In this document: in pieces, positions 1 to 6,200 of the stretch
Numbering within the stretch: the first letter of the stretch is position 1
Layout: each line of letters starts with the position of its first letter
Origin: Acetobacter sp. CAG:977
GTDB lineage: Bacteria; Pseudomonadota; Alphaproteobacteria; CAAGCB01; CAG-977
DNA length: 13,133 nucleotides
NCBI GenBank assembly: GCA_000434295.1
Contig: HF994935.1
Coordinates: 453,417 to 466,549 of the forward strand
Direction: 5' to 3'
Program-made: the position numbers and the translations under genes
The notes under the pieces: model-generated
Told to the model about the DNA's origin: nothing
Databases searched by the model: none
What the model saw: only the letters and a program-made list of their open reading frames with translations

Positions 1-257
1 CTTTTTTTTATTGTATTTTAAATTAATTTTTCTAAAATAAAAATTGTGTTTTGTCAGTGTACAGACACAGGAGCTTGAAAAAACTGCATATCTGGTCAGT
101 CGTCTCAGGATGTATCACAATTAAAAGGTCATAAATGAGGCTGTCGTTGGTATATATGTTTTTGTAGTGTGCCGCTTCACTTTTTTGGATATGTCTTTTT
201 TTCAAGAAACTCCGCAGTTATGACGGGTTTTGTGACTACTTGAAACAGGAGCGTAAA

Positions 258-551
258 ATGAAAAAATTCATCACTCTTTTGGGGCTGACTCTGTCTTTAT
301 CGGCATGTTCTTCTATTAACACCCCTCCGATGATGGCACAGTTGGATCTAAATAAGGTGAACTTTTCTGAGATTTCAAAGAAAGCAGAAGATTGTGAATA
401 TTATATTTTAGGACTTATCGGTCCGTTTGGTTCGCATTCTGTCGTTGAAGCCGCTATGAAAGGTGATATCTCGAAAGTAATTGCTGCGGATTACACGTAT
501 AGCAGTAAAATTTTGTACGCAAACAGATGCGTCGTTGTTTACGGAAAATAA
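258..551 (+). CDS. TRL-like family small lipoprotein
   Basis: This encodes a 97-residue predicted lipoprotein. Residues 1-16 form a signal peptide with two lysines, a leucine-rich core and the lipobox LSAC, so Cys17 would be lipidated and the mature protein anchored in the envelope. The mature part (about residues 44-97) reads ILGLIGPFGSHSVVEAAMKG, then a DIxKV stretch, a YTYSSK segment and a closing VVVYGK. That order matches what I recall of TRL-like family proteins (small proteins of unknown function from a tRNA-associated locus). I chose the ATG at 258 because AGGAG lies at 247-251, six bases upstream; a TTG at 240 in the same frame has no such site and would put extra charged residues ahead of the signal peptide. 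The gene is AT-rich, like the lipoprotein gene downstream and unlike the rest of the window. Family assignment is by eye; molecular function is unknown. Confidence 0.75.
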   Translation: MKKFITLLGLTLSLSACSSINTPPMMAQLDLNKVNFSEISKKAEDCEYYILGLIGPFGSHSVVEAAMKGDISKVIAADYTYSSKILYANRCVVVYGK

Positions 552-560
552 TTCTTTTTA

Positions 561-588
561 TGTCGGGTGTCTTCTCAGACACCCGACA
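561..588 (+). repeat. Perfect 11-bp hairpin between two lipoprotein genes
   Basis: TGTCGGGTGTC at 561-571 is exactly complementary to GACACCCGACA at 578-588, with a six-base loop TTCTCA. It starts 9 bases after the stop codon of the TRL-like gene and ends 12 bases before the ATG of the PEGA-like gene. No T-run follows on either strand, so it is not a typical intrinsic terminator. It could protect the 3' end of the first message, act as a weak terminator, or reduce translation of the second gene. The pairing is seen directly; the role is inferred. Confidence 0.7.
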
Positions 589-600
589 GATGAGAAAAAA

Positions 601-1182
601 ATGAAAAAATATTATATTTTCATATGCTTTATATTCGTTGCAGGATGCGGAACAATACTGGACGAACGAGAGCAAACAGTTTTTATCGATAGTGATCCTG
701 TCGGAATGAATATTTTTCAGGGGGAAAATTGGCTGGGAAAAACGCCTCTTGAGCTTAAATTAAAGCGAAGCGATAGAAACATATACTTTCAGGCTGAAAA
801 GGAAGGTTATAAAAAAAGATTATTTTTTTTGGAAAGTTCATATAGTAAATGGGCGATTCTAGATACACTTGCATCTTCTTCGGTTGTCGGAACGACATCT
901 TTGAGCGTTGATGGTCTTACGGGGATGTTATGGGAATATTTTCCTAATCATTTTTTTATAAAAGGTCAAAAGGAAAAAGCTCTTTCTGATGATAATGAGG
1001 TTTCTCAATTCGTGATAAATAATTTTTGTCTTTTAAAAAAAAATGCTGCTGAACATAAAGGAGAAGCTCTAGAGACTTTGGAAAAAATAACGGGAAAAAA
1101 TAAAAATACTCTTTGTAAAATATTAGAGCTGTCCTCATCGCCTTCCGACGCATTGTCTGTTTTAGAGAGCAAAAATAATTAA
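601..1182 (+). CDS. PEGA-like domain lipoprotein
   Basis: This encodes a 193-residue predicted lipoprotein. Residues 1-15 form a hydrophobic signal peptide and VAGC places the lipidated cysteine at 16. Residues 26-72 (VFIDSDPVG, then GENWLGKTPLEL, ending EGYKKR) fit a PEGA-type surface domain: a strand with SxPxG, then G(K)TP, then a closing GY. Residues 85-120 contain a small, partly hydrophobic region around VDGLTG. The tail (about 136-192) has the spacing FVxxN, L, A, GExLxxL, G, which resembles the C-terminal part of DUF3015 proteins; I hold that comparison loosely. The reading frame is open further upstream, but the ATG at 601 begins a proper signal peptide. Its ribosome binding site is poor and a hairpin lies just upstream. 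The gene is very AT-rich (15 G/C in the 60 bases 781-840) and has an A9 run at 1035-1043. Function unknown. Confidence 0.7.
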   Translation: MKKYYIFICFIFVAGCGTILDEREQTVFIDSDPVGMNIFQGENWLGKTPLELKLKRSDRNIYFQAEKEGYKKRLFFLESSYSKWAILDTLASSSVVGTTSLSVDGLTGMLWEYFPNHFFIKGQKEKALSDDNEVSQFVINNFCLLKKNAAEHKGEALETLEKITGKNKNTLCKILELSSSPSDALSVLESKNN

Positions 1183-1187
1183 AAACA

Positions 1188-1217
1188 TTGACTTTTTGAG
1201 AATAATTTATAACATAT
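1188..1217 (+). promoter_or_regulatory. Candidate promoter for the 1248 gene, with small dyad
   Basis: TTGACT at 1188-1193 is a good -35 hexamer. The -10 is less clear: AACATA (1211-1216) at 17-bp spacing or ACATAT (1212-1217) at 18. A small dyad ATAAC/GTTAT (1209-1213 and 1219-1223) overlaps the -10 region and could be an operator. It sits in the only gap between the PEGA-like gene and the 1248 gene. Confidence 0.4.
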
Positions 1218-1247
1218 AGTTATATTTATGTCAAAAACGGGGAAGTC

Positions 1248-1667
1248 ATGGAAAGCGTATTGGAAGAATCAATCAGAAAGAAAAAGAAACTGCGTCTGGT
1301 CGGAACGTCGGCGCGCAGAACAAAAAAAACGGCAGAGCCCGAAAAAAAACAAGAACTTTTAACGGACAAAGCTTCGGACGACGGATTGTTTAAAGAAGAA
1401 AGTTTTGATGAAAAAAAAGTTGTCAGGTATTTGCTGTCGACTGTTCATGAAGTCATAGAAGTTTCTCGACGTCCCGTTCCCGTATTGGATAAATCGGGGC
1501 AACCGACGGGATCTGTCGAATACCAGTCGGCAACGGTGTTAAAAGCGTGCGAACTGATGGCAAAACTGATGGGGACGATACGGGAAGACGAAGGAAAAGG
1601 TGTGTCCGTACAAATCGTTTCATATCGGGATTCCGCTGAGGAAAGTACGGAAAAAAACGCCCCCTGA
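1248..1667 (+). CDS. Small basic protein, terminase-small-subunit-like C-terminal half
   Basis: This encodes 139 residues with no signal peptide or membrane segment. Residues 8-34 are strongly basic (KKKKLRL, SARRTKK) and probably unstructured. Residues 56-128 look folded: a helix KVVRYLLSTVHEVIEV, then RRPVPVLDKSGQPTGSVEYQ, a helix ATVLKACELMAKLMG, and a strand VSVQIVSYRD. The order 'PV, DKxGxPTG, hydrophobic helix ELxxKLxG, VxVQI' resembles the C-terminal part of phage terminase small subunits, where it reads roughly ALELLGKHLGM. The usual N-terminal helix-turn-helix is absent and no terminase large subunit or other phage gene is nearby, so it may be a domesticated fragment or an unrelated fold. 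The start at 1248 has GGGGAAG at 1239-1245. Three A8 runs (1322-1329, 1342-1349, 1411-1418) lie in the coding region. The TGA stop lies in the loop of a terminator hairpin. Expressed gene likely; function not assigned. Confidence 0.6.
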   Translation: MESVLEESIRKKKKLRLVGTSARRTKKTAEPEKKQELLTDKASDDGLFKEESFDEKKVVRYLLSTVHEVIEVSRRPVPVLDKSGQPTGSVEYQSATVLKACELMAKLMGTIREDEGKGVSVQIVSYRDSAEESTEKNAP

Positions 1668-1677
1668 AAAAGGGGGC
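1651..1677 (-). terminator. Terminator overlapping two convergent gene ends
   Basis: GCCCCC (1659-1664) pairs with GGGGGC (1672-1677) around a seven-base loop. Read on the minus strand, the hairpin is followed by G and then seven T (complement of 1651-1657), a strong intrinsic terminator for the membrane-protein gene ending at 1705. On the plus strand it is followed by ATTTAATAAT, a weaker tract, so it probably also ends the 1248 transcript. The stop codon of the 1248 gene (1665-1667) is inside the loop. Confidence 0.85.
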
Positions 1678-1704
1678 ATTTAATAATATGGACAGGTTCA
1701 ATCC

Positions 1705-2517
1705 TTATTTTTGTTCATCCGCTTTTTTTTCGTCATTCGGGATTTCACAAGCCGTTTTTTTGCCGATGATTTTTTTGAACGCGGCTCTGATCGGGCAGCC
1801 CGAACAACATCCGAGAGCGGCGGGACGATACATCAGCATCCAGATGCCAAAGGAAATTAAGACGAACAGAACGGCCTGCAACGCGTCGTACATCAATGTT
1901 CCCGAAGGCAGGATAATGCCCAAAGCCCTCATGACGATATAAGCCAGCAGGACAAAAACGAACAGCTTTGTTCCGAATTTATATTCTTTAATTCTGTTGG
2001 GATGTCCTGGGACGGACAGCACATAGAACATAAAGAACCACGGCAGTTCCATAATCAGGAATGCGGCGACGGTCCAACCGATGATCAATGCTTCCATTGA
2101 AACGTCGGCGAAATTTTCCCATAACGGATTATCGACGTTCCATAAAAAGACCAGAATAGCCTGCATTCTGAAAATCATTTCCAGAATGACCATCAAAACG
2201 AAGAAGGAAATTCTTTTTAAGAAGGGAACGGAAAAAGCGCGCAAAACGATTTGTGACAACGAAGGCTCTTCGTTTCCGTCGCACAGAATTTCGCGCAATT
2301 TCGGTTTCGGCATAAAGATCAGCGTTCCCGAAACGCGGCACAGGAAGAAGATAAGGAATAAAGTAACCAAAGAGAACAAAGGTCTTGGCAACATCAAATA
2401 GAAATCGTCAATCCATCCTCCGAACATATAATCCCAAAGGACGAACGAGAAATAAAAAGCCGCAATTCCCAAGAGGGCGAGGCAGACAAGTTTTAGTTTA
2501 TGCAAAGCATTTGTCAT
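1705..2517 (-). CDS. Six-helix membrane protein with C-terminal CCxxC motif
   Basis: This encodes a 270-residue integral membrane protein I do not recognise. Hydrophobic segments lie near residues 9-28, 45-67, 97-125, 143-168, 184-202 and 209-231, suggesting six helices. A charged loop (about 70-90, KPKLREILCDGNEE) separates helices two and three. Directly after the last helix comes GCCSGCPIRAAFKK (Cys237, Cys238, Cys241), then a polar tail with a further Cys (about 257) ending in DEKKADEQK. The CCxxC cluster at the membrane face could bind a metal or iron-sulfur centre, or form a redox or lipidation site; nothing in the sequence decides. The start at 2517 has AAGGA nine bases upstream, and a TATAAT-like -10 (2553-2558) precedes it. 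It is co-oriented with pyrG, 85 bases downstream of it, and ends in the shared terminator at 1651-1677. The coding frame is well supported; the function is unknown. Confidence 0.75.
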   Translation of the reverse strand: MTNALHKLKLVCLALLGIAAFYFSFVLWDYMFGGWIDDFYLMLPRPLFSLVTLFLIFFLCRVSGTLIFMPKPKLREILCDGNEEPSLSQIVLRAFSVPFLKRISFFVLMVILEMIFRMQAILVFLWNVDNPLWENFADVSMEALIIGWTVAAFLIMELPWFFMFYVLSVPGHPNRIKEYKFGTKLFVFVLLAYIVMRALGIILPSGTLMYDALQAVLFVLISFGIWMLMYRPAALGCCSGCPIRAAFKKIIGKKTACEIPNDEKKADEQK

Positions 2518-2552
2518 GAACAGGAATCCTTATCCGTTGACGATGAGAATAT

Positions 2553-2581
2553 ATTATACGCTTTTTAGCGGGCATATAACA
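2553..2581 (-). promoter_or_regulatory. Candidate promoter for the membrane-protein gene
   Basis: On the minus strand TATAAT (complement of 2553-2558) is a perfect -10 hexamer. The hexamer at 17-bp spacing (complement of 2576-2581, TGTTAT) is a poor -35. Transcription would start near 2546, giving a leader of about 30 bases before the ATG at 2517. I see no convincing terminator between pyrG and this point, so read-through from pyrG is also possible. Confidence 0.35.
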
Positions 2582-2602
2582 TATAAAATATTGAACAGAG
2601 GG

Positions 2603-4243
2603 TCAGGAGTTTTTTGTTTCAATGGCGGCTCCGATAAAACCTTTGAACAAGGGGTGGACGTCAAAGGCTCTTGATTTGAATTCGGGGTGGAACTGAACGG
2701 CGATAAAGAACGGATGATCTTTAAGCTCGATAATTTCGGGCAACAATCCGTCGGGAGAACGTCCCGAAACGACCATCCCCTTGCTTTCCAGCTGTTCAGC
2801 GATTTTCATGCTGACTTCATAGCGGTGGCGGTGGCGTTCGCGAATGACTTTTTCTCCGCCGTACAGGCGCGAAGCCAACGTTCCGTCTTTTAATTCGCAG
2901 GGGTAGGATCCCAACCGCATTGTTCCGCCGACATCGGTGTCTTCGGTTCTGGTTTGTTTTTTGCCGTCTTGTTCCCATTCGGTCATCAATGCGACGACGG
3001 GAGTGCATTTTTTTGTGAATTCCGTGGAATTGGCGTCAGTGATGCCCAACAGATGGCGCGCCGCTTCGATAACGGCGGTTTGCATTCCCAAGCAAATGCC
3101 CAAGAACGGGGTTTTATGTTCGCGTGCATAGCGTTCGGCGATCATTTTGCCTTCGATGCCGCGCGTTCCGAAACCGCCCGGAACCAGAATACCCTTTATG
3201 CCGGCAAAGGTGTTGTTGATTTCTTCTTCGGACAGGTTTTCCAAAGTTTCGGATTCAATCCAGTGCACGTTGACTTTTGTCTTATGAGCAATGCCCGCAT
3301 GGAACAGGGCTTCGTTCAAAGATTTATAAGCGTCCGGCAATCCGCAATATTTTCCGACGACGGCGATTTTAACTTCGCCCTGCCAATTTCCGATAACGTC
3401 AACGATGTTTTTCCATTTCGACATATCGGGTTCCGGAGCGCCGTCCAACATATTAAAATGCTTAAGGATGCGGATGTCCAAGCCTTGTTCGTGGTACATC
3501 AGAGGAATTTTATAGATGCTGTCGGCATCCAAAGCCGTAATGACGTCTTCGGGGGCGATATTACAGAACAGAGCGATTTTTTTGCGTTCGCTTTCGGACA
3601 GCATGATTTGAGAACGACACAGCAGGATATTGGCTTGAATTCCCGTTTCCAAAAGCTGTTTGACGGAATGTTGGGTCGGTTTTGTTTTCAATTCGCCTGC
3701 GGTCGGAATGTAGGGCAACAAAGTCAGGTGCAGGAACAAAGCGTTTTCGCGCCCGACGGTATTGGCGAATTGTCGGACGGCTTCCAAGAACAAAGTTCCT
3801 TCAATATCGCCGACGGTTCCGCCGATTTCATAAAGGACGAAATCTTCGTCGGTCAGATCTGATTCAATAAAGCGTTTGATTTCGTCGGTAACGTGAGGAA
3901 TGGCTTGTACCGTAGCGCCCAGATAAGCGCCTTGGCGTTCTTTTGTCAGGACGTTGTAATAGATGCGTCCGCCTGATACTGAATCCGTTTTGTGGCACGG
4001 TGTTCCGACAAAGCGTTCGTAATGTCCCAAGTCTAAATCCGTTTCGGCGCCGTCTTCGGTAACAAAGACTTCCCCGTGCTGATAGGGAGACATTGTTCCG
4101 GGATCAATGTTCAGGTAAGGATCCATTTTGCGCATGCGGACTTTGTATCCGCGAGCCTGCAATATGGCGCCGATGGCTGCCGAAGCCATTCCTTTTCCCA
4201 ACGAAGAAACGACGCCGCCCGTGATAAAGATATATTTGGTCAT
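2603..4243 (-). CDS. pyrG: CTP synthase
   Basis: This 546-residue protein has essentially the family length and makes CTP from UTP, ATP and glutamine, the last step of de novo pyrimidine nucleotide synthesis, in the cytoplasm. The N-terminal synthetase domain (residues 1-270) opens with the P-loop-like GGVVSSLGKGMASA, then KMDPYLNIDPGTMSPYQHGE and GETLDL-type nucleotide and Mg contacts (here GAETDLDLGHYERF), and EIGGTVGDIE (139-148). The C-terminal class I glutamine amidotransferase domain (about 290-540) has PGGFGTRG, the nucleophile in FLGICLGMQ (Cys384) and the catalytic FHPEF (His519, Glu521). ATG at 4243 gives the conserved MTKYIFITGG start; AAAGG sits about nine bases upstream within a small dyad GAAAGgCTTTC. 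In most alphaproteobacteria pyrG lies between secG and kdsA; here it is on the opposite strand, about 7 kb away, with a lipoprotein gene divergent from it. Identity is very secure. Confidence 0.98.
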   Translation of the reverse strand: MTKYIFITGGVVSSLGKGMASAAIGAILQARGYKVRMRKMDPYLNIDPGTMSPYQHGEVFVTEDGAETDLDLGHYERFVGTPCHKTDSVSGGRIYYNVLTKERQGAYLGATVQAIPHVTDEIKRFIESDLTDEDFVLYEIGGTVGDIEGTLFLEAVRQFANTVGRENALFLHLTLLPYIPTAGELKTKPTQHSVKQLLETGIQANILLCRSQIMLSESERKKIALFCNIAPEDVITALDADSIYKIPLMYHEQGLDIRILKHFNMLDGAPEPDMSKWKNIVDVIGNWQGEVKIAVVGKYCGLPDAYKSLNEALFHAGIAHKTKVNVHWIESETLENLSEEEINNTFAGIKGILVPGGFGTRGIEGKMIAERYAREHKTPFLGICLGMQTAVIEAARHLLGITDANSTEFTKKCTPVVALMTEWEQDGKKQTRTEDTDVGGTMRLGSYPCELKDGTLASRLYGGEKVIRERHRHRYEVSMKIAEQLESKGMVVSGRSPDGLLPEIIELKDHPFFIAVQFHPEFKSRAFDVHPLFKGFIGAAIETKNS

Positions 4244-4275
4244 TAGTGAAAGCCTTTCGGAAAAACTTTAGAGGT

Positions 4276-4303
4276 ATCATACAGGCAGGAGGATTAAAGT
4301 AAA
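4276..4303 (-). promoter_or_regulatory. Candidate pyrG promoter
   Basis: On the minus strand TATGAT (complement of 4276-4281) is a good -10, with TTTACT (complement of 4298-4303) as a moderate -35 at 16-bp spacing. Transcription would begin near 4269, about 26 bases before the pyrG ATG. No attenuator hairpin fits in so short a leader. Confidence 0.4.
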
Positions 4304-4377
4304 GCGCGGAATTAATGTGTTTTTAAGATTTTTTATCTAAAGTACAAATTGAAAAAAGTTTTTTTAGGACGGCTGTA

Positions 4378-4830
4378 ATGAAAAAGATATTATTTTCTTT
4401 GGTGTATGCGTTTATGCTTGCTGGGTTGTGCGCTTGTACGCTGTCTCAGGGCATGGATTCCGGAGCCTCGGACGGCACGGAAGGGACTTTGCCGCCAAGC
4501 TTTGCTCAGTTTAAAGACATTCCCATTCCCGAAAAAGCTTCGATGGATTTGAAACAGTCGTTGTTGTTCGGCGGCGAAAGTGCTTGGATCGGACGTTTGG
4601 TCTTTACCGCTCCTTATACTCAGAACGGTTTGTTTGATTTTTATATGTCCGAAATGCCGAAATTCGGATGGACCGAAATAACGGTCGTGCGTTCAAAAGT
4701 CAGCGTGCTGTCTTTCCGTCGCGATACGCGCGTCGCTACGATTCAGCTTGAACCGGATTTGGTCAGCGGCGCCGTCGTCTCCTTTACGGTTTCTCCGCAG
4801 ACGGAAGCACCCAAAGGTCGGACGAAATAA
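4378..4830 (+). CDS. Conserved alphaproteobacterial-type lipoprotein
   Basis: This encodes a 150-residue predicted lipoprotein. Residues 1-19 form a signal peptide ending in LCAC, so Cys20 would carry the lipid. After a short Gly/Ser/Thr linker (21-40), a compact domain (about 42-140) contains FKDIPIPEKASMDL, WIGRLVF, LFDFYMSEMPKFGWTEI and a strand-rich end (SVLSFRRDTRVATIQL, then VVSFTVSP). I recall the same FYxxEMPxFGW core in small lipoproteins found widely in alphaproteobacteria, usually called hypothetical; I cannot give a reliable family number. The ATG at 4378 has AGGA at 4366-4369. The gene is divergent from pyrG across a 134-base gap and ends in a strong terminator shared with hisI. 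The role is unknown, probably in the envelope. Confidence 0.8.
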   Translation: MKKILFSLVYAFMLAGLCACTLSQGMDSGASDGTEGTLPPSFAQFKDIPIPEKASMDLKQSLLFGGESAWIGRLVFTAPYTQNGLFDFYMSEMPKFGWTEITVVRSKVSVLSFRRDTRVATIQLEPDLVSGAVVSFTVSPQTEAPKGRTK

Positions 4831-4853
4831 AACAAACATTCTTTGATATTATG

Positions 4854-4888
4854 AAAAAGCGGGAGAAATTCCCGCTTTTTGTTTTTTT
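4854..4888. terminator. Bidirectional terminator between lipoprotein gene and hisI
   Basis: An 11-bp perfect stem pairs 4854-4864 with 4870-4880 (core GCGGGA/TCCCGC flanked by A5 and T5) around a five-base loop. On the plus strand it continues GTTTTTTT; on the minus strand the A5 arm gives T5. It ends both convergent genes. Confidence 0.9.
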
Positions 4889-4892
4889 CAGG

Positions 4893-5234
4893 TTACTTTT
4901 TCAGGCTTCTGAAAAAGCAAGACCGGTTCCCCGTATGGCATGCCGCTCCCGTCTGGTCAATCAACGCCAACAAAGTATCGGCATCGCAATCAACGCGCAA
5001 TTCAATTAATTTTTGAACGTGCCCCGACGTTTCGCCTTTGCGCCACAAACATTGTCTGGAACGGGAAAAATAGCACATACGCCCCGTTTCGACGGTTTCC
5101 CGTAACGCTTGGGCATTCATCCAAGCCATCATTAAAACTTCGCCCGTGTCGAACTGTTGAGCGATGACGGGAACCAATCCGTCGGAATTGAACTTTATTT
5201 GATTTATAAAATCTGAAAATTCAATCTGTTGCAT
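4893..5234 (-). CDS. hisI: Phosphoribosyl-AMP cyclohydrolase
   Basis: This 113-residue protein is the single-domain HisI that opens the adenine ring of phosphoribosyl-AMP, the third step of histidine synthesis, in the cytoplasm. Diagnostic motifs are LMMAWMN (34-40), the SRSRQCLWRKGETSGH block (57-72), the Mg-binding VDCDADTLL (81-89; Asp82, Asp84, Asp86) and the Zn-binding GAACHTGNRSCFF (96-108; Cys99 and Cys106, with Cys83). There is no HisE domain fused at the C-terminus, as is usual in alphaproteobacteria where hisE is separate. The ATG at 5234 is preceded on the minus strand by AAAAGGAAAAAAGG, a purine-rich but loose ribosome binding site. The gene stands alone rather than in a his operon, although a hisC-family gene lies about 1 kb away on the other strand. 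Confidence 0.97.
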   Translation of the reverse strand: MQQIEFSDFINQIKFNSDGLVPVIAQQFDTGEVLMMAWMNAQALRETVETGRMCYFSRSRQCLWRKGETSGHVQKLIELRVDCDADTLLALIDQTGAACHTGNRSCFFRSLKK

Positions 5235-5330
5235 GACCTTTTTTCCTTTTAAGAAAAAACATAAAGATTTTTAACAGTGAAAGGAGTACAAGAAAAGCGA
5301 AAAAACGATTTTCGGGAAAGTAAGAATAAG

Positions 5331-6182
5331 ATGAGTGAAGCTTTAGATGCGTTGCGCAAAGAAATAGATGCGGTGGATGATTCTTTGCATGATTTGATAA
5401 TGCGGCGGGTTTGTTTGGTTGAACAAATCGGCAAAGTCAAAGCGGAAGAGCACGGAGGAATGCCGGGATGTTCTTTGCGTCCGGCAAGAGAAATGGAAAT
5501 CATGCGCCGTTTATGGAAACGTCATTCGGGCGCGATGGACAAAGATGTCTTGATACGTTTATGGCGCGAGCTGATCAGCGCTTGCGTGAACATACAAACG
5601 CCGTTGTGCGTTGCGGTTTACATGCCCGAACGCGGCATGGGGAATCTTGAAATTGCCAGAGATTTTTTCGGTTCGTACACGGCGATGCTTCCGTGTCGTT
5701 CAACGGGTCTGGTTCTGAAAGAGTTGACGCAGGGTGAAGCGAATGTCGGCATTTTGTCTTTGAACGATGATACGCAAGATTGTTGGTGGTATTCGATTGC
5801 TCAGGAATATAAAAGGACTTTAAGCGTATTTGCAAAGCTTCCGATTACGGGGCCTGCACGCAGTCGCGGCGAAGGAAAAATTGCTTATGCGGTCGGGAAA
5901 ATCCTGTTTGAACCGACGGGGGACGACCGTACGCTTCTTGTGGCGGAAACGGACGGCACGATCAGCTTGAGCACGCTTGATTTATTGTTAAAGGCAACGG
6001 GTGTTCCGACAAATGCGATTTGCGATACTCATACGATTGATATGGCACGCAAGGCTTATTTGTTTGAAGTGGACGGTTATCTGTCCGAAAAAGACGACCG
6101 ATTGGCGCGCGTTATGGAAAAAGAAAACGGTAAAATTACCATGTTAAGGGTAATCGGCGGTTATCCCGTTCCGTTGAGCTGA
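5331..6182 (+). CDS. Chorismate mutase (AroQ type) with PheA-like C-terminal region
   Basis: This encodes 283 residues. Residues 3-92 form an AroQ-fold chorismate mutase, which turns chorismate into prephenate for phenylalanine and tyrosine synthesis. Aligned by eye with the E. coli P-protein domain, the active-site residues are kept: Arg9, Arg26, Lys37, Glu54 (in PAREME) and Gln89. Residues 92-283 look like a worn-down prephenate dehydratase: the later part keeps PTGDDRTLLVAE (195-206), an ACT-like segment with FEVDGYLSEKDDRLA, and a closing IGGYPVP, but the catalytic TRF motif is absent (ITGPARSRGE occupies that place). I infer it is not a dehydratase and may bind a regulatory ligand. The ATG at 5331 begins just before the domain but has only a weak upstream GGAAAG; a GTG at 5277 in frame is possible, and AAAGGAG at 5280-5286 has no start codon at a suitable distance. 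HisC follows 18 bases later. Confidence 0.85.
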   Translation: MSEALDALRKEIDAVDDSLHDLIMRRVCLVEQIGKVKAEEHGGMPGCSLRPAREMEIMRRLWKRHSGAMDKDVLIRLWRELISACVNIQTPLCVAVYMPERGMGNLEIARDFFGSYTAMLPCRSTGLVLKELTQGEANVGILSLNDDTQDCWWYSIAQEYKRTLSVFAKLPITGPARSRGEGKIAYAVGKILFEPTGDDRTLLVAETDGTISLSTLDLLLKATGVPTNAICDTHTIDMARKAYLFEVDGYLSEKDDRLARVMEKENGKITMLRVIGGYPVPLS

Positions 6183-6200
6183 TTTTTTCAGGAGAATAAA

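Noticed and set aside
1..257. Possible small RNA, tRNA or gene in the AT-rich left end
   Set aside because: No cloverleaf, no open frame with a ribosome binding site and no convincing promoter pair; only T-runs and short AT-rich stretches.
1228..1362. ATG at 1228 opening a 44-codon frame overlapping the 1248 gene
   Set aside because: It is out of frame with the better-supported gene, has no ribosome binding site and gives a featureless basic peptide.
2954..3862. 302-codon open frame on plus strand opposite pyrG
   Set aside because: It is fully antisense to a certain CTP synthase gene, has an Phe/Asp/Gly-rich composition typical of a reversed coding frame, and no ribosome binding site.
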